Positions 7,539 to 14,357 of a stretch of DNA of 16,137 nucleotides are shown in pieces. The position numbers and the translations under genes were made by a program. The stretch lies in contig CAZWTY010000095.1 of the NCBI GenBank assembly GCA_964637565.1, positions 1 through 16,137 of the forward strand, written 5' to 3'. Origin of the DNA: DYJE01 sp964637565. GTDB lineage: Bacteria > Desulfobacterota > Desulfobacteria > Desulfobacterales > Desulfolunaceae. How positions within the stretch are numbered: the stretch's first letter is position 1; the number at the start of each line of letters is the position of its first letter. Under the pieces are notes generated by a model. That model was not told the origin of the DNA, did no database searches, and saw only the letters and a list, made by a program, of their open reading frames with translations.

Positions 7539-7581
7539 AAAGGTTTTATATATTCTTCATTTTACCATAAGGAGGGTTACC

Positions 7582-8865
7582 ATGAGAGAAGTTGTCATTG
7601 TAAGCGGATCAAGAACTGCCGTAGGCGCCTTTGGCGGAGGTCTTAAAAGCGTGGAAGTGGTGGATCTAGGGGCGGCCGTCATGACCGAAACCCTGAAAAA
7701 AGCCAATCTGAAACCGGGGCTGAGCGAAGAAATGAAAGCCATCGCCCCCGACACCCTGAAAGACCAGGGCCTGATCGATCTGGAAAAGAAAGTGACCTGG
7801 GCCGATTCCGCCAAAGAGGTGGTCATCGACGAAGTGATCATGGGTAACGTGCTTCAGGCAGGCAAAGGCCAGAACCTCGCCCGCCAGGCCATGATCCGCG
7901 CAGGTCTTGCCAAGGAAACCCCCGGTTTCACCATTAATAAGGTCTGCGGCTCCGGCCTCAAAGCCATCGCTCTGGGCGCCAGTTCCATCATGACCGGTGA
8001 AGCCGACGTGGTCTTAGCCGGCGGCCAGGAAAGCATGAGCAACGCCCCCATGGCCCTTCCCAACGCCCGCTGGGGTCACCGGATGGAACTCACCGGTATC
8101 GGCCAGGTATACGACCTGATGGTTTTCGACGGCCTTTACGAAATTTTCTATGGCTATCACATGGGCATCACGGCGGAAAACATCGTAGAAAAATACAAGA
8201 TCACCCGCGAGGAGCAGGACCAGCTGGCCCTTCTCAGCCACCAGCGCGCCATGGCCGCCATCAAGGGCGGTCTGTTCAAGGATGAGATCGTGGACATCGT
8301 GATGAAATCCAGAAAAGGCGACACCGTGTTCAACGTGGACGAGCGCCCCATGGATACGAGTCTTGAAAAACTCGCCGCCATGAAACCCGCCTTCAAGAAA
8401 GACGGAAGCGTCACCGCCGGCAACGCCTCGGGCATCAACGACGGTGCGGCCAGCGTTCTCATGATGAGCGCTGAAAAAGCCAAAGAGATGGGTCTTGAGC
8501 CCATCGTGAAAATCAAGGCCTTCGCCGGCGGCGGTCTTGACCCTGCGTACATGGGCCTTGGACCTGTTCCCGCAATCCGCAAGGTTCTCAACCGCACCGG
8601 CATGAAAATCGAAGACATCGACATGATCGAATTGAACGAAGCCTTCGCGGCCCAGGCCATCGGCTGCATGAAAGAACTGGGCATTCCCGTGGACAAACCC
8701 AACGAACTGGGCAGCGGCATCTCCATCGGCCACCCCATCGGCTGCACCGGCGCCCGTCAGATGGTGTCCGGCATGTACCACATGAAACGCAACAACTACA
8801 AAACCGGCCTTATCTCCATGTGCATCGGTGGCGGCATGGGCTTGGCCATGATTATCGAGAGATAG
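7582..8865 (+). CDS. Acetyl-CoA C-acetyltransferase (thiolase) with an N-terminal-domain insertion
   Basis: This is a 427-aa thiolase that reversibly condenses or cleaves acyl-CoA and acetyl-CoA units in fatty-acid, butyrate or aromatic-acid metabolism. Catalytic residues are present: nucleophile Cys122 in NKVCGSG, NEAFA at 352-356, His384 in GHPIGCTGAR, and Cys414 in CIGGGMG. The start at 7582 has AAGGAGG (7569-7575) 6 nt upstream and gives the family's usual MREVVIVSGSRTAVGAFGG opening. Usual members are about 390 aa with the nucleophile near residue 89. Here about 33 extra residues, mainly within 45-80, sit just before DEVIMGNVLQAG. I recall the same type of insertion in thiolases of sulfate-reducing benzoate degraders, but have not checked this. 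The gene has its own promoter candidate and terminator. The exact chain-length preference is unknown. Confidence 0.93.
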   Translation: MREVVIVSGSRTAVGAFGGGLKSVEVVDLGAAVMTETLKKANLKPGLSEEMKAIAPDTLKDQGLIDLEKKVTWADSAKEVVIDEVIMGNVLQAGKGQNLARQAMIRAGLAKETPGFTINKVCGSGLKAIALGASSIMTGEADVVLAGGQESMSNAPMALPNARWGHRMELTGIGQVYDLMVFDGLYEIFYGYHMGITAENIVEKYKITREEQDQLALLSHQRAMAAIKGGLFKDEIVDIVMKSRKGDTVFNVDERPMDTSLEKLAAMKPAFKKDGSVTAGNASGINDGAASVLMMSAEKAKEMGLEPIVKIKAFAGGGLDPAYMGLGPVPAIRKVLNRTGMKIEDIDMIELNEAFAAQAIGCMKELGIPVDKPNELGSGISIGHPIGCTGARQMVSGMYHMKRNNYKTGLISMCIGGGMGLAMIIER

Positions 8866-8886
8866 AATCCGGACCGTCCGGGATTC
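8865..8886 (+). repeat. Imperfect hairpin at the thiolase stop codon
   Basis: GAATCCGGA (8865-8873) and TCC-G-GGATTC (8877-8886) form a 9-bp stem with one bulged G and a 3-nt loop. It overlaps the stop codon and is followed by a run of A, so it is not itself a terminator. It may protect the mRNA 3' end. Confidence 0.45.
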
Positions 8887-8897
8887 AAAAAATCCAC

Positions 8898-8928
8898 AAA
8901 AACGCCGGTCACAGGGACCGGCGTTTTT
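8898..8928. terminator. Strong terminator after the thiolase gene
   Basis: AAAAACGCCGGTC (8898-8910) pairs perfectly with GACCGGCGTTTTT (8916-8928): a 13-bp stem with a 5-nt loop ending in five T. It lies only 26 nt before the next gene's ATG. The downstream gene must therefore depend on read-through or on a promoter upstream of the hairpin. Confidence 0.88.
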
Positions 8929-8954
8929 CAGTTCAACCGGAGAGCTCACCCCAT

Positions 8955-9449
8955 ATGACGACGGAAATTGATCCCGGAAAACCCCTGATGGTCCTGACCA
9001 TCATCTGGTTCGCGTTTCTCGGCTCCCTGGCCATTTATCTGGGACTCGGCCTGTTGGTTCTCAAAGACATGCCCCTATCCGGCACCGTTGACCCGGCCAT
9101 ATTCGCCATGCTCAGGCCCATGATCTACGGCTTGTCCATTTTGTTCATCCTGGCCGGCGGGTTTCTTCGGAAACGCCTTATTTCCGGCCGCCCCGAACGG
9201 TTGAAACACAGCCCCAACCCCGCTGTTTCAAGTTACATGTCAGGGGTTCTGATCTCCCTGGCTCTGGCCGAAACACCGGGAATCTATGGCCTGGTCCTGT
9301 TTCTCCTCGGCCGGAACCCCAAAGACCTCCTTCTGCTCACCGCCTTCTCGGCTGCGGCCCTGCTGTACTACAAACCTAACAGAAACGAACTTATGGCGCT
9401 TATCCAGAAGCAGAACGACGAGTCATCTGAAAACCAGCCTCAAACCTGA
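8955..9449 (+). CDS. Small four-helix membrane protein with a subunit c-like motif
   Basis: This 164-aa protein of unknown function is predicted to lie in the inner membrane. Hydrophobic segments lie at about 11-36, 49-71, 92-118 and 123-139, so four helices, probably with both ends in the cytoplasm. The third helix contains ALAETPGIYGLVLF, with Glu106 buried in the membrane. This resembles the ion-binding hairpin of ATP-synthase subunit c. The resemblance is a short motif only, and the protein is about twice the length of subunit c. I chose the ATG at 8955: GGAGAG (8939-8944) lies 10 nt upstream and it gives a short polar N terminus. A longer frame reaching back into the thiolase gene is uncharacteristic. 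The gene sits just after the thiolase terminator and converges on the helicase gene, with only 13 bp between stop codons. Confidence 0.75.
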   Translation: MTTEIDPGKPLMVLTIIWFAFLGSLAIYLGLGLLVLKDMPLSGTVDPAIFAMLRPMIYGLSILFILAGGFLRKRLISGRPERLKHSPNPAVSSYMSGVLISLALAETPGIYGLVLFLLGRNPKDLLLLTAFSAAALLYYKPNRNELMALIQKQNDESSENQPQT

Positions 9450-9462
9450 TTCAATCCCCATT

Positions 9463-12357
9463 CTACCAGCTCACCGGAACACGGACTTTCATGCCCGCCT
9501 TGTTTTTGAACAGGAGATACCGGTGGTCCCGGCCGAACAGGTAGAGATCCCGGGTCAGTTCCACATCGTCACGGCAGTAGTCGATGATCTGGCGGATTTT
9601 CCCCTCTTTCCACCAGCGGAGAGCCATGAGGCCGTCGGCGCTCTTCTTCTTGCCCAGGGTGTGTTCGCCCAGGTGGTCCAGGGAAAGCCGGTAGCCCAGG
9701 CGGGTGTGCACCTCGGTCAGGAGGTCCAGGGTGGGCAGGCTGTGGAAATCAAAGGTGCTGTAGCCTTTCAGCACCGCGTAGTCGAAGCGAAGGATATTGA
9801 ACCCCACCACCAGGTCCAGCTGGCGGAGGTGGTCGGTCAGGCTGTCGATGTCTTCCCCCAGGTACTCCTCATAGGTGTCGGTCAACGAATCGTAGACCAC
9901 CACGCAGCTCACTCCCATGCGCGAGGCATGGCCCCAGCCTCCCACCTCTTCCGCGGACCGGCGGGTCTCCAGATCGAGAACGCCGAAGCGAAGATTCTTT
10001 TTCACCTCGTAAGAACTCATCTGTTCGTTGATACTTTCTGGCCTCATCATCAGGCCTGGATCGATCCCCAGCACCTGAACCTCGGGCCGCACACGATCCT
10101 GACCCAGTTTCAAACGGTTCAGGACCTCCAGGGCCGCAGCCTTGTCGATGGGCCGGTTTCCCGATCCGCATTTGGGGCTGTGGACACAGGCCGGGCAGCC
10201 TGTGTCGCAGGGACAGGACAATATGGTTTCAAAAGTTTTTTCAAGGAGGCTTTCAGCCCGGTCAAAGGCCTGACGTGCCAGTCCCACCCCGCCGGGAAAC
10301 CCGTCGTACACGAACACGGCTCCGGAACCGACCTGGGGATGGAAGGGGATGGAGATGCCGCCCAGATCGTTCCGGTCCGTCATCACCAGAAGGGGAAGAA
10401 TGCCGATCACCGCGTGTTCCATGGCGTGAATCCCGCCCATGAAATGGAGCTGGTTCTTCTCGCAGTAGACCCGGACCTCGTTGGGAATCCCGATCACGAT
10501 GCCTTCGGTCTCAAACACCATGGGGGGCAGGTCCAGAGGAAAGACACCCAGCAGCCGCTGGCCTTTGATCAGTTTTTTTTCGTAGCCCGTAACCGTTTCC
10601 GTGACCTTGAGGCGGCAGAGTGAGATTCCGGTGGACCAGAGGCCCTTCTGGTCCAGAACCTCCAGAATTTCGGTTGTTTTCGACGAACGGGCCCGGGTGA
10701 AGTAGTGAACGTTCTGGCGCAGGGCCGACGCCGTGTTTTTTTTGAGATCCAGGTCGTCGATCACGTAATGGTCGCCACGGTGGATGTACACGGCACCCGG
10801 ATAAGCCTCGTGAAAGGCCCTGAACCGGTCCAGGCCGCCGATGATTTCCCCGGTGTCCCGGTTCACGATGTCCATGTTCTCTCCCGTGCCCCGAAGCACC
10901 ACCTTCCGGTGGGGGTATTTCCCCGGAGAAAAAAGAAGATCGCCGTCTTCGCTGCGTAAAAGTTCACCGTTTGCTTCAAGTTCGGCGATAATTTCAGCCA
11001 TGCCCGCCTGTCGTATCCAGGGTTCCTGGACATCGATGGGCAGATCGGCCGCCGCGCAGACCAGGTGCCGTTTCATGATCACCGGATTCATGGGGTTCAC
11101 CACGGCCTTTTCCGGTTCCATGGCGAAAAATTCTTCCGGGTGGTTCATCATGTACTGGTCCAGAGCGTCTTCGTGGGCGATGAAGATCACCGCCGAGGTC
11201 CGGCCCGAACGTCCCACCCGCCCGGCCCTCTGCCAGGTGGCCATCATGGTTCCCGGATACCCCACCAGAATGCACAGGTCCAGACTTCCGATGTCGATAC
11301 CCAACTCCAGAGCGCTGGTGGTCACCACGGCCAGGAGATCGCCGCCGGACAGCCGCGCCTCGATTTCACGGCGTTCTTCAGGGAGAAATCCGGCCCGGTA
11401 GGCTGAAATCCTGTCCTTGAACCGGCCGGCTTTCCGGGAGGCCCAGAGGGCGATCAGCTCGGTCATCTTCCTGGACTGGCTATAGATGATGGTGCGAAGC
11501 TCCCGCGACAACGCCGCGTGCAACAGGGCGATGGCGCTTTGGGCCGCCCCATCGGGTGTATTCAGAAGGAGAAAATGCTTGGACGACCTTGCCGCGGTGC
11601 TTTCGGTCAGCTCTTCGACCTGAAGGCCCGTGAGCTCGGCGGCCAGCTCCCCGGGATTTCCGATGGTGGCGGAACAGAAAATAAACACAGGGCTGGCCCC
11701 GTACACGGCGCAGATCCGAAGGAGTCTCCGGAACACCCAGGCCATGTGGGACCCCATGACACCGCGCAGGGTGTGGACCTCGTCCACGATGACGTATTGC
11801 AGCTTTCCGATGAATTCAGCCCAGCGGTCGTGGAAAGGAAGAATGGCCAGATGCAGCATCTCCGGGTTGCTCAGCACCACGTTGGGAGGGTTTTTCCTGA
11901 TTTTCGACCGCCGGTGTGACGGGGTGTCGCCGTCGTAAATCTCGGCCTGGGGTTTCTTCGCCAGAGACAACCCGTCCAGCATCTCCCGCAGGCCTTTCAG
12001 CTGGTCCTGGGCCAGGGCTTTGAGCGGAAAAAGGTAGAGAGCTCGGCTTTCCGGGTCCTCGAGAATTTTTTCCAAGACCGGGATGTTGTAGATCAGGGTT
12101 TTACCGCTGGCCGTGGGGGTGGCCACCACCGTGTGGATTCCCCGCCTCACCCGGTCGATGGCCCGGGCCTGATGGGCGTAAAGTCTGTGGAGTCCCATGC
12201 GCCCGAGAAGCCGGCTCACCGGTTCCGACAGGGGGATTTCAGGCTCTGCGAACTCCGCCTCTGTCCCCGGAATTTCCCTGTGGCTGACGATGAAAGGCGA
12301 CAAGGCCTGGTAATTCTTGAGCGACCGGATGTAATCGTCGATGCCCCTATCCGTCAT
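9463..12357 (-). CDS. DExH helicase (YprA/MrfA-like, DUF1998) fused to a DEDD exonuclease domain (YprB/MrfB-like)
   Basis: This is a 964-aa fusion protein. The superfamily-2 helicase core shows Q63 in AHQARAI, Walker A ATPTASGKT (79-87), DEVH (192-195), SAT (229-231), TTSALELGIDIG (346-357) and QRAGRVGRSGR (376-386). A YprA-type central region (LDQYMMNHPEEFF) follows. A DUF1998-like part ends in a cysteine cluster, CPCDTGCPACVHSPKC, with Cys715, 717, 721, 724 and 730, probably a metal site. The C-terminal domain (about 785-950) is RNase H-like: DLE (Asp795, Glu797), NILRFD (Asp859) and YCRDD (Tyr927, Asp931), a DEDDy set. In B. subtilis, MrfA (helicase) and MrfB (exonuclease) are separate neighbouring gene products for mitomycin C lesion repair. 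By analogy this is a one-chain DNA repair helicase-nuclease. No TPR region, as reported for MrfB, follows the nuclease. The gene is last in the mla/ABC run, 22 bp after the permease stop. The substrate is inferred. Confidence 0.9.
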   Translation of the reverse strand: MTDRGIDDYIRSLKNYQALSPFIVSHREIPGTEAEFAEPEIPLSEPVSRLLGRMGLHRLYAHQARAIDRVRRGIHTVVATPTASGKTLIYNIPVLEKILEDPESRALYLFPLKALAQDQLKGLREMLDGLSLAKKPQAEIYDGDTPSHRRSKIRKNPPNVVLSNPEMLHLAILPFHDRWAEFIGKLQYVIVDEVHTLRGVMGSHMAWVFRRLLRICAVYGASPVFIFCSATIGNPGELAAELTGLQVEELTESTAARSSKHFLLLNTPDGAAQSAIALLHAALSRELRTIIYSQSRKMTELIALWASRKAGRFKDRISAYRAGFLPEERREIEARLSGGDLLAVVTTSALELGIDIGSLDLCILVGYPGTMMATWQRAGRVGRSGRTSAVIFIAHEDALDQYMMNHPEEFFAMEPEKAVVNPMNPVIMKRHLVCAAADLPIDVQEPWIRQAGMAEIIAELEANGELLRSEDGDLLFSPGKYPHRKVVLRGTGENMDIVNRDTGEIIGGLDRFRAFHEAYPGAVYIHRGDHYVIDDLDLKKNTASALRQNVHYFTRARSSKTTEILEVLDQKGLWSTGISLCRLKVTETVTGYEKKLIKGQRLLGVFPLDLPPMVFETEGIVIGIPNEVRVYCEKNQLHFMGGIHAMEHAVIGILPLLVMTDRNDLGGISIPFHPQVGSGAVFVYDGFPGGVGLARQAFDRAESLLEKTFETILSCPCDTGCPACVHSPKCGSGNRPIDKAAALEVLNRLKLGQDRVRPEVQVLGIDPGLMMRPESINEQMSSYEVKKNLRFGVLDLETRRSAEEVGGWGHASRMGVSCVVVYDSLTDTYEEYLGEDIDSLTDHLRQLDLVVGFNILRFDYAVLKGYSTFDFHSLPTLDLLTEVHTRLGYRLSLDHLGEHTLGKKKSADGLMALRWWKEGKIRQIIDYCRDDVELTRDLYLFGRDHRYLLFKNKAGMKVRVPVSW

Positions 12358-12379
12358 GGCCCCGCCTTCTTTGCCTTGG

Positions 12380-13414
12380 TCACTGTTTTTTCCATTCGAA
12401 CATCAGGGAGCCCGCCGTTAGAAATACCAGGCTCATGATCAGCATGGTCAGGAGCCTGATGCGGATGTCATGAAAACCGGCCCCTTCGTTCATCACAAGA
12501 CGGGCGCTTTCGATCAGATGGGTCAGTGGAAAGATGTTGGAGACGGACTGAACCCAGGGTTTGGATCCTTCCAGGGAAAACCAGACACCGGAAAGAAACA
12601 TCATGGGCCAGCTGATCAGGTTGAGAAGCCCCCCGGCCAATTCCTCGCTGGAAAGCCGTGCCGCCACCAGGAGACCCAGGGAAATCATGGAAAAAGATCC
12701 CAGGAGAAACACCAGGACGAGAAGCAGGTAGGAGCCACGGCAGGGAAAGCGGTACAACAGCACACAGCCCGCATACACGATCGCCGTGGTGGTAAACATG
12801 ATCACCACCCGGGACAGAACCTGACTGACCAGGTACTCCCAGGCCTTCATGGGACTGGCGCTCAGGCGTTTCAACACCCCGTTCTTCCTGTAGTGGACCA
12901 CCACGTATCCCACACCGAAAAGCCCGCTGAACATCATGTTCATGCCAAGAATTCCGGGAAAAAGCCATTCCACATAGGGGATCTCCCGGCCTTGCACCGT
13001 GTTCCGCCTCAACGGGCCGTGCTCCGTCCGTTCAGCGGCCAGAAGCATCTTCTCTACGATGTAGGACCCGGGCGACGAATCGCTGACCCAGTATTCAAAG
13101 GATTCCCGATCGAAGACCATGTCCAGGCTGTGCCGCCCAAGCCGGGCAATGGCCTCTTCTCTGTTCTCGAAGGCCACGGTGTCGACAAACTTTGTTTTTT
13201 CGAACCGTTCCAACACCTGGTCCTGGTCACCGCCAAGATTTGCCGGATCACCTACCATCCCCACCTTGTAGGTCTGGGTCACGCGGCCGCTGAACATCAG
13301 TGAAAACCCGGCAATCACGAGAAAGGGGAACAGCAGACTCCAGCCCAGGGAGGACCGGTCCCGGACAAACTCCTTGTTTCTCGCCATGAAAAGGGCCCAA
13401 ATCCGTACAAACAC
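12380..13414 (-). CDS. ABC-2 type transporter permease
   Basis: This is a 344-aa inner-membrane permease of the ABC-2 type. The first helix is at about 23-42, followed by a soluble domain of about 105 residues (43-148), predicted periplasmic. Five more helices lie at about 148-174, 196-220, 227-252, 261-280 and 319-338. GVLKRLSASPMKAWEYL (179-195) matches the coupling-helix region of ABC-2 exporters, and the large loop is typical of the YbhR/YhhJ-like subgroup. The start codon is GTG at 13414, supported by TAAGGAG (13424-13430) 9 nt upstream. It probably pairs with the ATPase encoded 30 bp upstream to export a hydrophobic or lipid-like molecule. No HlyD-type adaptor is present in the window. 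It lacks the character of MlaE, so it is not the Mla permease. The substrate is unknown. Confidence 0.88.
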   Translation of the reverse strand: MFVRIWALFMARNKEFVRDRSSLGWSLLFPFLVIAGFSLMFSGRVTQTYKVGMVGDPANLGGDQDQVLERFEKTKFVDTVAFENREEAIARLGRHSLDMVFDRESFEYWVSDSSPGSYIVEKMLLAAERTEHGPLRRNTVQGREIPYVEWLFPGILGMNMMFSGLFGVGYVVVHYRKNGVLKRLSASPMKAWEYLVSQVLSRVVIMFTTTAIVYAGCVLLYRFPCRGSYLLLVLVFLLGSFSMISLGLLVAARLSSEELAGGLLNLISWPMMFLSGVWFSLEGSKPWVQSVSNIFPLTHLIESARLVMNEGAGFHDIRIRLLTMLIMSLVFLTAGSLMFEWKKQ

Positions 13415-13444
13415 GATGCCGGTCTCCTTACAGTTGAAACAGAC

Positions 13445-14350
13445 TCACTCCCTCAGGGCGTGGCCGGTGAGTTTGAGAAAAAGGTCTTCCAGGTTCTGAG
13501 GCCTGACCGTAACTCCGGACAGGTCGATCTGTCGCAGCAAAAGTTCCTGAAGACAACGCTGGATGTCCATTGTCTGAATTTCCACACTGTTTTCACGGAC
13601 AAGAAACCAGGGGAAAGGAAAATCCTTAAGTTTGTCCGTGTGGACAGGCCCTGGAAGAATCAGGGACGTCCCTTTCACATGGTCGTTCAGCAAGCCCGCC
13701 GGCGTGTCTTCGGCGATGATGCGGCCGTTGTCCATGATGGCGATCCGGTCGCAAAGAAACTGGGCCTCTTCCATGTAATGGGTGGTGAGCACCAGGGTCT
13801 TGCCCCTTGATTTAAGCTGAAACACGATATCCCAGAGATGGCGGCGGGCCTGGGGATCAAGCCCTGTGGTGGGTTCGTCGAGGAACACCAGGTCGGGGTC
13901 GTTGGCAATGGCCATGGCCAAGAGAAGGCGCTGCTTCTGCCCCCCGGATATCTTCCGGTTGTCCTTGTGCAGGATATCGTCCAGGTGGCAGAGGGCGATC
14001 AGGTCGTCCATGGACCGTTTCCGACGGTAAAGGCTCCTGAAGGTGGCCAGGGTCTCTCCCACGGTGAGCTGGTGGGGAAGTTCGGTGTTCTGAAACTGGA
14101 TGCCCACCTCTTCGTAAAACCGGCTGTCCCTCTTTTTCCCCTTGTAGAGGATCTCTCCGGAATCCGGGGCCAGAAGCCCTTCGATCATTTCAATGGTGGT
14201 GGTTTTCCCGGCCCCGTTGGGGCCGAGAAGCCCGTAACAGATCCCTTCGGAAATGGAAAAGCTCACCCCGGAAACAGCGGTGAACGAGCCAAAGGTCTTG
14301 ACGAGCTGCCTGATTTCGAGGATCGGGGTTTTTTCCTGGGGATGGGTCAT
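13445..14350 (-). CDS. ABC transporter ATP-binding protein (ABC-2 exporter type)
   Basis: This 301-aa ATPase powers the adjacent ABC-2 permease. Walker A is GPNGAGKT (43-50), the Q-loop region is GIQFQN (83-88), and the signature is ISGGQKQR (134-141, Ile replacing the usual Leu). Walker B is LVFLDEP (154-160), the D-loop GLD follows, and His191 sits in TTHYMEEA. The C-terminal extension (about 215-301) ends in NLEDLFLKLTGHALRE, which is typical of drug or lipid exporter ATPases such as the DrrA/YbhF group. The ATG at 14350 lies 7 bp after the mlaA stop, whose TAAGG may serve as part of the ribosome site, suggesting translational coupling. It might be mistaken for MlaF because of the neighbours. 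Pairing with an ABC-2 permease and its C-terminal extension argue against that. Confidence 0.92.
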   Translation of the reverse strand: MTHPQEKTPILEIRQLVKTFGSFTAVSGVSFSISEGICYGLLGPNGAGKTTTIEMIEGLLAPDSGEILYKGKKRDSRFYEEVGIQFQNTELPHQLTVGETLATFRSLYRRKRSMDDLIALCHLDDILHKDNRKISGGQKQRLLLAMAIANDPDLVFLDEPTTGLDPQARRHLWDIVFQLKSRGKTLVLTTHYMEEAQFLCDRIAIMDNGRIIAEDTPAGLLNDHVKGTSLILPGPVHTDKLKDFPFPWFLVRENSVEIQTMDIQRCLQELLLRQIDLSGVTVRPQNLEDLFLKLTGHALRE

Positions 14351-14357
14351 GAAAGCC

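Noticed and set aside
8014..8949. 311-codon minus-strand frame opposite the thiolase gene
   Set aside because: His/Ala/Gly-rich shadow; crosses the terminator at 8898-8928.
9286..10623. 445-codon plus-strand frame opposite the helicase-nuclease gene
   Set aside because: Shadow frame with no motifs and no ribosome site; the minus-strand product has full helicase and nuclease motifs here.
12380..14350. ABC ATPase and permease as MlaF and MlaE
   Set aside because: The permease has a large soluble loop after the first helix and ABC-2 coupling motifs, and the ATPase has an exporter-type C-terminal extension. MlaFE would be expected upstream of mlaD, outside the window.
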